DNA of 38,343 bases from Lacunisphaera sp. GTDB lineage: Bacteria > Verrucomicrobiota > Verrucomicrobiia > Opitutales > Opitutaceae. Under the pieces are notes generated by a model, which was given only the letters and a program-made list of their open reading frames with translations, was not told where the DNA came from and ran no database searches. The stretch is from the NCBI GenBank assembly GCA_023269445.1, contig JAHFTH010000003.1:1-38343 (forward strand). Reading direction: 5' to 3'. This document shows, piece after piece, positions 1-9,623 of the stretch (position 1 is its first letter; the number at the start of each line of letters is the position of its first letter). The translations under genes were made by a program, and so were the position numbers.

Positions 1-705
1 GAGCTTCATCATCGCGCCGGCCAGCAGCTGGTCGCCGGCCGCGGTGAGGCTGGAGATGCGCGGCGCGTATTCGTAGGTCGGGTAGAGGACGTCCTGCGAG
101 AAGGTGATGTAGGCGAAGACGGGCGTCATGCCGATGAGCACGGCGGGCAGGTAGAGCATCTGCGCGGCGTAGGAAGCCGGCGGGTATTCGCGCGAGGGGC
201 TGAACAGCGGCCACCAGTAGAACAGCGCGGCGCCGAACATCGTGAAGTGCTCCGCGATGTGGAGCGGGCGGTTCTGCAGCGCGAGATCGTAGAGCAGCGG
301 GATGTGCCAGCCGGTCATCACGGCGGTGTAGAGCACGCCGCAGACGACGGGACTGGCCAGCACGCACAGCGCGGGCCGCAGGCCGGGCCGGCCGGTGAGC
401 GGGCGCACCAGCCAGTCGGGGAGGCCGAGGAGGAAGAGGATGGCCGCCGGGTAGATGATGAGCTGGTGCTGTAGCATGTGGGCGCTGAGCAGGAAACGTT
501 CGCCGAGCTGATCGAGCGGGGAGCCGACGGCCAGATAGAAACAGAGCAGCGCGAGGTAGAACCGGATGGCGTGGCCCCGCGGATAAGCGGCACCCGGCAC
601 GAGGCGGTCGCGCAGCGGACCGGTCAGGATGGCGTAGAGCCAGCCGAGGAAGATGAGCCCGCCGATCAGGACGGGTTCATTGTGCCAGTGGGTCCAGTCG
701 ATCAT
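1..705 (-). CDS. Cytochrome c oxidase assembly factor, CtaG (caa3 type) family, partial (C-terminus runs off the window)
   Basis: Reverse frame starting MIDWTHWHNEPVLIGGLIFLGWLYAILTGPLRDRL, polytopic, with ..HMLQHQLIIYPAAILFLLGLPDWL.. and ..NRPLHIAEHFTMFGAALFYWWPL..; open to base 1; sits at the end of a cox cluster. Confidence 0.82.
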   Translation of the reverse strand, partial: MIDWTHWHNEPVLIGGLIFLGWLYAILTGPLRDRLVPGAAYPRGHAIRFYLALLCFYLAVGSPLDQLGERFLLSAHMLQHQLIIYPAAILFLLGLPDWLVRPLTGRPGLRPALCVLASPVVCGVLYTAVMTGWHIPLLYDLALQNRPLHIAEHFTMFGAALFYWWPLFSPSREYPPASYAAQMLYLPAVLIGMTPVFAYITFSQDVLYPTYEYAPRISSLTAAGDQLLAGAMMKL

Positions 706-797
706 CAGGATCTAAGCGTGATCATACAGGCGGAATTAACCACGGATTTCACAGATGAGCACGGATAAATGCATCAGCGATAACTTCCGTTCGATAG

Positions 798-851
798 GTG
801 GGAGCGAGCTTGCTCGCGATGGAGTGTAGTCGCGAGCAAGCTCGCTCCCAC
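798..851. repeat. REP-like inverted pair GTGGGAGCGAGCTTGCTCGCGA / TCGCGAGCAAGCTCGCTCCCAC
   Basis: Perfect 22-bp inverted repeat, 10-bp spacer; same 22-mer again at 17140..17161. Confidence 0.92.
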
Positions 852-874
852 AGGTCCGAATCAACCCGACTGAC

Positions 875-1228
875 TTAGAACACCAGCAGCCCGACGATCG
901 AGCTGATGGGTTTGCTGGCCTCGGCACCGAAGAGATGGAGCAGGGCCCACATCGTGCCGCCGGCGAGGATAAGCCCGATGAAAAACAGGATCGTGCAGAA
1001 CACCTTGTCCCAGCGCAGGTGCATGAAATAGAAAATAACGGCCATGAATTTGCCCGCAGAGAGAGTCACGAGCGCGGTGACGACGAACCACTTGGGGAGC
1101 GGCAGGTAGACCAGCACGACCTCGATACCCGTGACGACGGACAGGATCATCGCGACCTGGATGTAGAAATGAAACTTGCTCGGCTCGACGTGACCGGCAG
1201 CGGGAGAGGAAGTGGCGGGAGCGGACAT
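875..1228 (-). CDS. Cytochrome c oxidase subunit IV-like small membrane protein
   Basis: 117 aa, three TM segments, ..SAGKFMAVIFYFMHLRWDK.. typical of prokaryotic COX IV; follows subunit III. Confidence 0.85.
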   Translation of the reverse strand: MSAPATSSPAAGHVEPSKFHFYIQVAMILSVVTGIEVVLVYLPLPKWFVVTALVTLSAGKFMAVIFYFMHLRWDKVFCTILFFIGLILAGGTMWALLHLFGAEASKPISSIVGLLVF

Positions 1229-1346
1229 GGGAGGAAGGGAAAAAGGAGGGTGAGAGTGAAAGTGAAAGAGTCCGGAAAATGATGAAGCTTTGGCTGGTCA
1301 GGGTTTGGTGGGATTGATCACTTTCACCTTCACTCTCACTTTTGCC

Positions 1347-2180
1347 TCAAAGGTATTCGAGCAGATAGACGGCGGTGAAGATGATGATCCAGACGATGTC
1401 GACGAAGTGCCAGTAGAGGCCGATGGCCTCGATGTCGCCGGCGTTCTTCTCGCCAAACTCGACGGGGCCGGCGGTGCGGCCGAACCAGAGCACCGCAATG
1501 AAGGCGGCGACGCCGACGGAGAGCGGCACGGCGTGGTGGCTGAGGAACTCGCCCAAGGGCAGACCGTAGATGACCTCGATCATACCGGGGACAAACCAGA
1601 TGAAGGACACGCCCATCGTGACGCACACGGCGCCGAGGTGGGCGAAGTTGCGCAGCAGGCCGTTGCCGGAGGTGGGCTTGAAGGTGCGCACATACATCAT
1701 GCCGAGCAGCAGCACACCGATGGCGACGTGGGTGCCGTGCGTGCCGGTGAGGGTGAAGAACGTGGAGCCGAAGATGCTGTTCGAGAGCGTCATCTTCTTC
1801 ACGAAGACGAAGTGGGTGAACTCGAAGACCTGGCCGCCGAGGAAGATGCAGCCGAAGAACATCGTGCCGAGGAGCATCAAGCGGGTGCTCTTGACGTTGC
1901 CGCGCTGGATGGCGTTCACGGCGAGCGCCATGAGCAGCGAGGACATGAGCAAAATGAACGTCGAGAAGGACGTGAGCTCGATGTTGAAGATCTCGGTGGG
2001 GACCGCGTTGCCCGGGGGCGGGTTGAGGCGATAGACGAGATGCGTCGAGATCAGCGTGCCGAAGAACATGCAGTCCGAGGCGAGGAAGGCCCACCAGAGG
2101 AGCTTCTTGTTCGGGATGCCCGTCGCTGTCGTGTGATCGTGATGGTGGTCGATGGCACCAGTGGCTGCGTGACTGCTCAT
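1347..2180 (-). CDS. ctaE: Cytochrome c oxidase subunit III
   Basis: 277 aa; ..FFGTLISTHLVYRL.., ..FTLTGTHGTHVAIGVLLLG.., ..YWHFVDIVWIIIFTAVYL.. Confidence 0.93.
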   Translation of the reverse strand: MSSHAATGAIDHHHDHTTATGIPNKKLLWWAFLASDCMFFGTLISTHLVYRLNPPPGNAVPTEIFNIELTSFSTFILLMSSLLMALAVNAIQRGNVKSTRLMLLGTMFFGCIFLGGQVFEFTHFVFVKKMTLSNSIFGSTFFTLTGTHGTHVAIGVLLLGMMYVRTFKPTSGNGLLRNFAHLGAVCVTMGVSFIWFVPGMIEVIYGLPLGEFLSHHAVPLSVGVAAFIAVLWFGRTAGPVEFGEKNAGDIEAIGLYWHFVDIVWIIIFTAVYLLEYL

Positions 2181-2198
2181 GAGAGGGATCGGTAAGGC

Positions 2199-4208
2199 TT
2201 AGTGATGATAGCCGCCGCGGGATTCCGTGGCGTTGCCCTTGGCATCGAGGTGAATGTGGTAACCGCCGGGGCCTTCGAGCGACCAAAGGTAGCAGGCCAG
2301 CACGAGAATACCGAGGCCGGCCAAGGCGAGGGGAAGATGGGAGGAGAGGACTTGGTTGCCCAAGATCAGCACGGGGTGCTTGAGCTGCGCGAAGTTATAG
2401 GCACCGATCAGCAGGCCGGCGGCGGCGAAGAGCGGATACCAGGACTGGTCGGGCATGTGGATGCCGCCGTGGGCTTCCTCGGCTTTCATCAGCTCGGCCT
2501 TTTCCGAGGCGATCTCGTCCTGGTGGGTCTTCTCATACCACCAAGCATCGCGGGCATGCACCTTGGGGATGGAGGCAAAGTTGTGCTCGGGCGGGGGAGA
2601 AGGGATGGACCACTCCAGCGTGCGGGCATCCCACGGGTCATTGCCGGCGGGCTTGCCCTTGAAGAAAGACCAGACGAGGACGGCAAAGTAGGTGAAGATG
2701 CCGACGCCGAGCAGGTAGGCGCCGATGGTGGCGAACAGGTTGCCCTCGTTCCAACCCATGTTGGCGTCGTAGGTCCAGGTGCGGCGGGGCATGCCGTTCA
2801 GGCCGAGGAAATGCATCGGGAAGAATGTGGCGTTGAAGCCGACGAAGATGAGCCAGAAGGAGACCTTGCCCCAGAACTCCGGCACCATCCGGCCGAAGAA
2901 CTTCGGGAACCAGAAGTGAATGGCGGCCAGCAGTGCGAAGGTGGCGCCACCGATCAGCACGTAGTGGAAGTGGGCGATGACGAAGTAGCTGTCCTGCTGC
3001 TGGGCGTCGGCCGGGGCGGCGGAGTGCATGATGCCGGTGAAGCCGCCCATCATGAACATCCAGATGAAGCCGAGGGCGAACATCATGGGCACGCGGGTGA
3101 CGATGCGGCCGCCCCAGAGGGTGCCGATCCAGTTGAAGACCTTGACGCCGGTCGGGACCGCGATGGCCATGGTGGCGAGCGCGAAGGCGGCGGTGGCGAT
3201 CGTGCCGAGGCCGGTCGTGAACATGTGGTGGCTCCACACGCCGAAGCCGATGAAGCCGATGGCGACGCCGGAGAAGACCACGATCGGGTAGCCGAAGAGG
3301 GGCTTGCGCGAGAAGGTGGGCAGAATCTCCGAGACGTAGCCCATTGGGGGCAGAATCAGAATGTAGACCTCGGGGTGGCCGAACACCCAGAAGAGATGCT
3401 GCCAGAGGATGGGCTGGCCGCCACCGGAGACCTCGAAGAAGTTGGTGCCGAAGTTGCGGTCAAACATCACCTCGACCAGCGCGATGGCGATGGCGGGCAG
3501 GGCGAGCACGAGGAGGAAGCTGGTGACGAGTGCCATCCACGTGAACACCGGCAGGCGCATCATCGTGAGGCCCGGGGCGCGCATGTTGATGATCGTGACG
3601 ATGAAGTTCAGCGAGGCCACGATGGACGAGAGGCCGAGCAGCTGGATGCCGAGCACCCAGAAGTCCGTGGACAGGTCGGGGGTGAACTGCTTCGAGGTCA
3701 GCGGGGAGTAGCCGAACCAGCCCACATCAGGCGCGCCGCCGAAATCCCAAGCGGGGACGAAATGCGAGATCCAACCGACGTTGAGGAGGATGGCACCGAC
3801 GACCCAGACCCAGAGGGAGAATGAGTTGAGGCGGGGGAAGGCGACGTCGCGCGCGCCGACCTGGATCGGGATGAGCAGGTTGAAGAACGCGGCGTTGAGC
3901 GGCATGACCGCGAGGAAGATCATCGTGGTGCCGTGCATCGTGAACAGCTCGTTGTAGAGCTGGGCGCTGACGAACCGGTTGTTCGGCACGATGAGCTGGG
4001 TGCGGATCATCAGGGCCTCGATACCGCCGACGAGGAAGAACAGAATCGCGAAGCCGCCGTAGAGCATGCCGATCTTCTTGTGATCCACGGTGGTCAGCCA
4101 GCCGACGAGGCCGGTCTTGGCCGTCGGGCGGGCGAACAGCCCGAAGGTGGGCTTGGTGGGCGCATGAGCGGCACCGGTGTAGTCGGATTTGGCGATGGCT
4201 TGGGCCAT
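2199..4208 (-). CDS. ctaD: Cytochrome c oxidase subunit I
   Basis: ..WLTTVDHKKIGMLYGG.., ..LFWVFGHPEVYILILPPMGYVSEILPTFSRKPLFGY.., ..YFVIAHFHYVLIGG..; start chosen at MAQAIAKSDYTG rather than the longer ORF start at 4379. Confidence 0.95.
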   Translation of the reverse strand: MAQAIAKSDYTGAAHAPTKPTFGLFARPTAKTGLVGWLTTVDHKKIGMLYGGFAILFFLVGGIEALMIRTQLIVPNNRFVSAQLYNELFTMHGTTMIFLAVMPLNAAFFNLLIPIQVGARDVAFPRLNSFSLWVWVVGAILLNVGWISHFVPAWDFGGAPDVGWFGYSPLTSKQFTPDLSTDFWVLGIQLLGLSSIVASLNFIVTIINMRAPGLTMMRLPVFTWMALVTSFLLVLALPAIAIALVEVMFDRNFGTNFFEVSGGGQPILWQHLFWVFGHPEVYILILPPMGYVSEILPTFSRKPLFGYPIVVFSGVAIGFIGFGVWSHHMFTTGLGTIATAAFALATMAIAVPTGVKVFNWIGTLWGGRIVTRVPMMFALGFIWMFMMGGFTGIMHSAAPADAQQQDSYFVIAHFHYVLIGGATFALLAAIHFWFPKFFGRMVPEFWGKVSFWLIFVGFNATFFPMHFLGLNGMPRRTWTYDANMGWNEGNLFATIGAYLLGVGIFTYFAVLVWSFFKGKPAGNDPWDARTLEWSIPSPPPEHNFASIPKVHARDAWWYEKTHQDEIASEKAELMKAEEAHGGIHMPDQSWYPLFAAAGLLIGAYNFAQLKHPVLILGNQVLSSHLPLALAGLGILVLACYLWSLEGPGGYHIHLDAKGNATESRGGYHH

Positions 4209-4234
4209 AAGAAGAGTGGGTTGGGAGAGGGCGC

Positions 4235-5530
4235 TTACTTCAGGCTGTGCAGGTAAGCGACGAGGGTATCGATCTCGGAGTCGCTGAGGGTGAATTTCGG
4301 CTGGCCGGTCGCTACGTCGATATAACCGCCGTGATACATCTTGTTGCCGGGTTTGAAATAGGCGGGGTCTTTGATCCACTGGTGAAGGCGTTCGGGTGTG
4401 TTCTCCAGCACACCGGCGGCGATGGAGGAGCGGGCGCCGACGTGCGTCAGCTCGGGCCCTGCGATACCGATGCCCTCATGTCCGCGCACGGTGTGGCAGG
4501 TGATGCAGGTTTTGTCGGAAAAGTTTTTGCGGCCGGCGGTGATCAGCGCGGCGTTCTCGCCGGCATCGTGATCTTGCATTTTCTTCCAGGCCGCGAAGGG
4601 ATCGGCATCGAAATCGGGAGAACCAGCGAGGGTGCTATTCGGACCGGTGTCCTTGAGACTGGCGAAGCGAACATGGGTGATGGCCGCGTCGGCCGCGAGG
4701 GACTGGGCCGTGACCGTGCGGGCGGACAATTTCTGATTGTCGAGCCACTTGATGTAGTCAGCGGCGGAGAGTGCGATGACGCGGAATTTCATGATCGCGT
4801 GCGACTCGCCGCAATACTCGGCGCATTGGCCGTAGTAGTAGCCGGGCTTGTCAGCTTTGAACCACAGGAAATTGCCGCGGTTGGGCATCATGTCCACTTT
4901 GCCGGCCAGCTTGGGGATCCAGAAGCTGTGGATGACATCGACGGTGCGGAGCTGCACGCGGACGGCGGTGTTGGCGGGCACGACGAGCTCGTTGCCGGTG
5001 GAGAGGGGGGCTTCGCCGCCGTTGGGCAGTTTCACCAGCTCGGACGGATAATCGAATTTGAACCACCACTGGTAGCCGGTGGCAGTGACCTCGATCGCGC
5101 CGGCTTTTTCGTCCTCGGGGACATCGTGCGTATACCAGATGTCGCGAACGGTCGGGATGGCGATGAAGACCAGCAAAATAACGGAGCCGGCGATCAGGCC
5201 GATCTCAACGAAGGGGTTGCCATGGCCGGCCTCCGCCGGCGGTGCGGCGTGCTCATCGGCCTCGGTCTTGGCGCGGAACTTGATCTGCGCGTAGGCCAGC
5301 ACGCTGCCGACCACGATGAAAATGAAGGTGCAGACCCACACGGTGACCATGAACAGATCCCACTGGCGTGAGGCGACCGGGCCGGCTGTGACCATGGTGG
5401 ATTGCGGGCCGGAAAGACTGAACACTTGGTGCAGCTTGCTGCAGCCGGTAAGGAGCAGCAGGGCAAAACCGCCGGTCAGGGCGGCAATTAGACGCAAAAT
5501 AGGGCGTGAGGCGGAACGTAGGCGGGTCAT
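4235..5530 (-). CDS. ctaC: Cytochrome c oxidase subunit II with C-terminal cytochrome c domain (caa3 type), lipoprotein-like signal
   Basis: CuA motif ..GQCAEYCGESHAIM..; heme c motif CITCH; lipobox-like LLLTGCSKL; ORF could start at 5569. Confidence 0.94.
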   Translation of the reverse strand: MTRLRSASRPILRLIAALTGGFALLLLTGCSKLHQVFSLSGPQSTMVTAGPVASRQWDLFMVTVWVCTFIFIVVGSVLAYAQIKFRAKTEADEHAAPPAEAGHGNPFVEIGLIAGSVILLVFIAIPTVRDIWYTHDVPEDEKAGAIEVTATGYQWWFKFDYPSELVKLPNGGEAPLSTGNELVVPANTAVRVQLRTVDVIHSFWIPKLAGKVDMMPNRGNFLWFKADKPGYYYGQCAEYCGESHAIMKFRVIALSAADYIKWLDNQKLSARTVTAQSLAADAAITHVRFASLKDTGPNSTLAGSPDFDADPFAAWKKMQDHDAGENAALITAGRKNFSDKTCITCHTVRGHEGIGIAGPELTHVGARSSIAAGVLENTPERLHQWIKDPAYFKPGNKMYHGGYIDVATGQPKFTLSDSEIDTLVAYLHSLK

Positions 5531-5735
5531 GTGTAACAGTGGCGGCATCAGCGGGGTGCGCTGTGCCATAGCTATTCGGGCAGACTTCGGAAAATATTAG
5601 CCATTTCAACCACAAAACCGCACCAAAACCCCGGCGAGTGGCCCGCTATTAAGCCGGCTCGTCCTCGCATTAGCGTGCGGCAAACCGGTTTTGCGCGATT
5701 GCACCCGTTCCGGGCCTGTGCTTTACTGCCCAACC

Positions 5736-6236
5736 ATGAAAAAATATCTCGTTTTCCCCCTGCTGGCCGGCGCCTTGGTTCTGGCCGGTTGCGGCAAGAA
5801 AGATGAAGCGGCCCCGACCGCCTCCACGCCGGCTGCCGCTCCCGCGGCCCCGGCGGTCGCCCTCATCGAAATCACCGCCAACGACAGCATGAAGTTCAGC
5901 CAGACCCGCTTTGAAGTCACCGCGGGCCAGGAAGTGAAGGTCACCCTGACCAACCTCGGCACCATGCCCAAGGTCGCGATGGGCCATAATTTCGTGCTCC
6001 TGAAGAAGGGTGCCGACCTCAAGGCCTTCACCGATGCCGCCATCATGGCCGCCGCCACCGACTACGTGCCGGCTGTCCTGGCCGACCAGGTCATCGCCCA
6101 CACCAAGCTGCTCGGACCCAAGCAGAGTGACGAGATCTCCTTCAAGGCTCCGACAGAGCCCGGCGAGTATCCGTTCCTCTGTTCCTTCCCGGCGCATTAC
6201 CTGACCGGCATGAAGGGCGTGATCGTCGTCAAGTAA
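5736..6236 (+). CDS. Azurin-like cupredoxin, lipoprotein-like signal
   Basis: LVLAGCGKK; ..MKFSQTRFEVTAGQEVKVTLTNLGTMPKVAMGHNFVLL.. and ..EYPFLCSFPAHYLTGMKGVIVVK carry plausible type-1 Cu ligands (H, C, H, M). Confidence 0.93.
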   Translation: MKKYLVFPLLAGALVLAGCGKKDEAAPTASTPAAAPAAPAVALIEITANDSMKFSQTRFEVTAGQEVKVTLTNLGTMPKVAMGHNFVLLKKGADLKAFTDAAIMAAATDYVPAVLADQVIAHTKLLGPKQSDEISFKAPTEPGEYPFLCSFPAHYLTGMKGVIVVK

Positions 6237-6261
6237 GCCGTCGCTTACTCCCCATTCACGA

Positions 6262-6287
6262 AGCCGGGCCCTGCGCCCGGCTTTTTT
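6262..6287 (+). terminator. Rho-independent terminator after the azurin gene
   Basis: AGCCGGGC-CCTGC-GCCCGGCTTTTTT: GC stem followed by a T run, 26 bp after the stop codon. Confidence 0.85.
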
Positions 6288-6291
6288 GGGC

Positions 6292-6735
6292 TCATTCGGT
6301 CGGGATCACCGGCCACCACCGGTAGAGGAAGAAATACACCAGCACGCCGGTGATCGAGACATACAGCCAGATGGGGAAGACGATTTTTGCCCAGCGCTTG
6401 TGGCGTTCGTAGTCACCCTTGATCGCCAGCAGGAAAGTGCGCGGCACGAGGTAGGCGATGGCGATGGCCAGCACGATGTGCGTGAGCAGCATCGTGTAGT
6501 AGAATGCCCGCAGCGCCGGGCTCTCGCCGCCGAAGGGCGTGTGGATGCCGCGCATCAAAACCTTGTGGGTCACGTAGCCGACGAGGAACAGTGCCGAGAC
6601 CACGCCGGCCGTCAGCATCGTGGCGCGGTGGGCGTCGCGCCGGCCGCGCTTGATGAGAACAAACCCCGCGAGGATCAGCACGGTGGCCGTGGCGTTGAGC
6701 GCGGCGTTGAGGGTCGGGATGTCGTGGACGGTCAT
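6292..6735 (-). CDS. DUF420 family membrane protein (cytochrome oxidase biogenesis associated)
   Basis: ..HKVLMRGIHTPFGGES.., ..MLLTHIVLAIAIAYLVPRT.., ..HKRWAKIVFPIWLYVSITGVLVYFFLY.. Confidence 0.85.
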   Translation of the reverse strand: MTVHDIPTLNAALNATATVLILAGFVLIKRGRRDAHRATMLTAGVVSALFLVGYVTHKVLMRGIHTPFGGESPALRAFYYTMLLTHIVLAIAIAYLVPRTFLLAIKGDYERHKRWAKIVFPIWLYVSITGVLVYFFLYRWWPVIPTE

Positions 6736-6742
6736 GGCTTGG

Positions 6743-7654
6743 TCAGAGACGGAAGATCATCCGGTCGGCGACCAGGATCATCATCAGCAGCGGCAGGTAG
6801 GCGATGGAGATAAGGAACACGCGCCGGGCGAGAGTCTCGCGTTTTGCCGGGTTCAGGAAATTAAACGCCGCGTGCAGGAACCAGAGCCCGAGCAGCATCG
6901 CGGCGCCAAAATAATACCACGAGCAGTAGCCGAGCAGCGTCGGCATCGCGCTCGCGGCGACCAGCAGCACGGTCCAGATGAATGTCCAGCGCGAGACCTT
7001 GGTGCCGCTCGGATCGGTGACGGACAGCATCGGCATCCCGGCGGCGGCGTAGTCCTTGCGGTAGGTCCAGGCGAGGGCGAAGAAATGCGGCATCTGCCAC
7101 GTGAAGAGAATGGCGAAGAGCGACCAGCCCAGCCCGGGATTCGAGCGTCCGGCCGCGGCCCAGCCGATCATCGGCGGCAGGGCGCCGCTGATGGCGCCGA
7201 GCTCCGTGTTCCAGCGCGACCAGCGCTTGGCCGGAGTATAAATGGCGAGGTAGGCGACGACGGTGGCGAGCGCGAGGAAGGCCGAGTAGCCGTTCACGAA
7301 CTTGAACAGCACGACCAGACCGGCGAGGGTGAGGATCCAGCCGACGACAAAGGCCGAGCCGGGCGCGATGATGCCGGCGGGAATCGGCCGGCCGGCGGTG
7401 CGCTGCATCTTCGCGTCGGTATCGCTCTCCATCCACATGTTGAGCGCGGCCACGCCACCGGCGCACAACGCCGTGCCGAGCATCACCAGCAACGTGCGCT
7501 TCCAGTCCCAATAAGTGTAGGGCACGGCCGCGAGATAGCCGACCATCGCGGTGATGACCGACATGAAACTCAACCGCGGCTTGGTGAGCTCGAGGTAGTG
7601 CCGCCAGGTGGCGCGTCCGGTGACGGGCAGGGTGTCGATGTGGGCCGGGGTCAT
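6743..7654 (-). CDS. ctaB: Heme o synthase (protoheme IX farnesyltransferase)
   Basis: UbiA-family; ..ELTKPRLSFMSVITAMVGYL.., ..NMWMESDTDAKMQRTAGRPIPAG.. Confidence 0.93.
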   Translation of the reverse strand: MTPAHIDTLPVTGRATWRHYLELTKPRLSFMSVITAMVGYLAAVPYTYWDWKRTLLVMLGTALCAGGVAALNMWMESDTDAKMQRTAGRPIPAGIIAPGSAFVVGWILTLAGLVVLFKFVNGYSAFLALATVVAYLAIYTPAKRWSRWNTELGAISGALPPMIGWAAAGRSNPGLGWSLFAILFTWQMPHFFALAWTYRKDYAAAGMPMLSVTDPSGTKVSRWTFIWTVLLVAASAMPTLLGYCSWYYFGAAMLLGLWFLHAAFNFLNPAKRETLARRVFLISIAYLPLLMMILVADRMIFRL

Positions 7655-8610
7655 GTTGAGCCCTCTATCGAGTCACGCCGGGTCAGGAAGACGACGAGAA
7701 AAGTCGTGGCCAGGGTCAGCGCGCCAACGACCACGTGCCCGGTGGTCATGGTGATGCTGCGCCCGGTCCAGATGATCTGTGCTCCCAGCAAAATCTGGGT
7801 GGTCACCAAGGCGACCAGCAGCAGGCCACCGCCGCGCAGGAGCGGGTGGAGGGTCTTCTCGCGCCAGAGGATATGGCCGTAGGCGGCAATCGCGACGCCG
7901 ATGAGCGCGGCCATGGCGCGGTGGGCAAACTGCAGCGCCACCCGGTAATCCCACGTGGCCGGCAGCAGGGCCCCTTCGGGCGTGGAGGAGGGGAAGGTCG
8001 GGATGGCCATGCCGGCGTAGTTGTGGCGCATCGTGGCCGCGATGGTCAGTTGGGCGAACAGCAGTGCCACGCACCACCAACCCAGCCGGCGGACGCGCAC
8101 GCTGGCGGCGCCGAGAGTGTTGGCCATCCAGGGGCGCGAGACTCCGGCGGCGATCGCGAAGAGCACACACCCATAAACCTGGGCGAGGACCCCGTGCGGG
8201 ATGCGCAACATCTGGCCGAGCGACATGTCGAAACCCGGGACGTGCATCGGATCGAACAGCACGCGCGTGCCGCCGAGCACGCCTTGGAAAATCACGATGG
8301 CCAGCGCCCACCAGCCGAGCCGGCGCAACCACGCGCGCGATTCGGCGCGATGCAGCCAGACGGCGAGGATGATGGTGATGAGGCCCATCACCGTGCCCGA
8401 GAGCCGGTGCGAGTGTTCCGCGAATTTGTCGATCTCGGTCAGCCAGCCGTGCGGGTTGACCGAGCCGTTGGACAACGGCCAGTCGGCAAAGGCCATGCCG
8501 GCGCCGATCGTGGTCGTGAAGGCCCCGAGCGCCACCAGCACGAACACCCACGCGCTGCCGACGGCGGCGAACCAGGCGAGGCCGGGTTTATAGGTGGAGG
8601 TGCGGGACAT
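7651..8610 (-). CDS. ctaA: Heme A synthase, COX15/CtaA family
   Basis: ..GAFTTTIGAGMAFADWPLSNGSVNP.., ..EHSHRLSGTVMGLITI.., ..FAHRAMAALIGVAI..; overlaps the heme o synthase start by 4 bp. Confidence 0.9.
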   Translation of the reverse strand: MSRTSTYKPGLAWFAAVGSAWVFVLVALGAFTTTIGAGMAFADWPLSNGSVNPHGWLTEIDKFAEHSHRLSGTVMGLITIILAVWLHRAESRAWLRRLGWWALAIVIFQGVLGGTRVLFDPMHVPGFDMSLGQMLRIPHGVLAQVYGCVLFAIAAGVSRPWMANTLGAASVRVRRLGWWCVALLFAQLTIAATMRHNYAGMAIPTFPSSTPEGALLPATWDYRVALQFAHRAMAALIGVAIAAYGHILWREKTLHPLLRGGGLLLVALVTTQILLGAQIIWTGRSITMTTGHVVVGALTLATTFLVVFLTRRDSIEGST

Positions 8611-8707
8611 CAGGCGGGATTATCGGAGGAAACCGGCAGGTGATACTTCGGGCCGGGGCAGAGCAAACCTTTTGACAATTCCCGCCGTTGGCAAATGTGT
8701 GTGCGGG

Positions 8708-9622
8708 ATGAAGCCGAGTTATTCGCCCGCCGTTGCCCTGGTCGCGTGCCTGCTAATGGGCGGTTGCGCGAAGCAAGAGACAGTAGCTCCGGCGGTGACC
8801 ACGACCCCTGCGGTCGTTCCCGCCGCACCGACTGAGGTTCGCCATCCGCTCACGGGCGAAATCGTCAAGGTGGATGCGGAGCGGCACACCCTGCTCGTCA
8901 GTCACGACAAGATCGCGGGCTTCATGCCGGCGATGACGATGGAATTCAAAGTGTCGAAAGCCGACCTCGCGAACGCCCAGCCCGGCCAGCGTATCCGCGC
9001 CGAAATGGTGGACCGCGGCGAGGACTACTGGCTCGAGAAAATCTGGCCCGACGATACCGTGACGAAAACCACCCTCGATGCCGCCGCCAACGCGCTCGCG
9101 CAGGACACGGCGGTGCGCGGCAAGGAAGCCTACCGCGAAGTCGGCGAGGCGATGCCGGTTTTCACGCTGCTCGATCAGGAAGGGCGCACGGTTTCGGGCA
9201 GCCGCTTCCGCGGCAAGCGGATCGTGCTCAATTTCATTTTCACGCGCTGCCCCGTCGCCAACATGTGCCCGGCCGCGACGCTGCGGATGGCCGCGTTGCA
9301 GAAGGCGGCGCGCGAGGCCGGCGTGCAGGACTTCGAACTCGTCTCCATCTCGATGGATCCGGAATACGACACACCCGGCATCCTCCGCGAATACGCCGAG
9401 GTGCGCGGGCTCGACACCACCAACTGGTCGTTCCTCACCGGGCCCGACGCCTCGGTGCGGCACCTGCTCGCGCAACTGGGTGTGATCCGCGAGTTCGAGG
9501 GTGCCACGATCAAGCACACCCTCGCCACCGTGCTCATCGATGAGTCGGGTCGCATCGTTCACCGCGTGGACGGCAGCACGTGGCAACCCGAGGAATTTGT
9601 CCGGCGGCTGAAGAAGGGATGA
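8708..9622 (+). CDS. SCO family protein with N-terminal CusF-like copper-binding domain
   Basis: LLMGGCAKQ lipobox; ..DKIAGFMPAMTMEFKV.. (CusF-like); ..FIFTRCPVANMCPAATLRM.. and ..SISMDPEYDTPGILREYA.. (SCO). Confidence 0.88.
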   Translation: MKPSYSPAVALVACLLMGGCAKQETVAPAVTTTPAVVPAAPTEVRHPLTGEIVKVDAERHTLLVSHDKIAGFMPAMTMEFKVSKADLANAQPGQRIRAEMVDRGEDYWLEKIWPDDTVTKTTLDAAANALAQDTAVRGKEAYREVGEAMPVFTLLDQEGRTVSGSRFRGKRIVLNFIFTRCPVANMCPAATLRMAALQKAAREAGVQDFELVSISMDPEYDTPGILREYAEVRGLDTTNWSFLTGPDASVRHLLAQLGVIREFEGATIKHTLATVLIDESGRIVHRVDGSTWQPEEFVRRLKKG

Positions 9623-9623
9623 A

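Noticed and set aside
1290-5371. Long plus-strand ORFs 1290..2195, 2202..3824 and 4247..5371
   Set aside because: Antisense shadows of clear cytochrome oxidase genes; charged low-complexity translations typical of high-GC opposite frames
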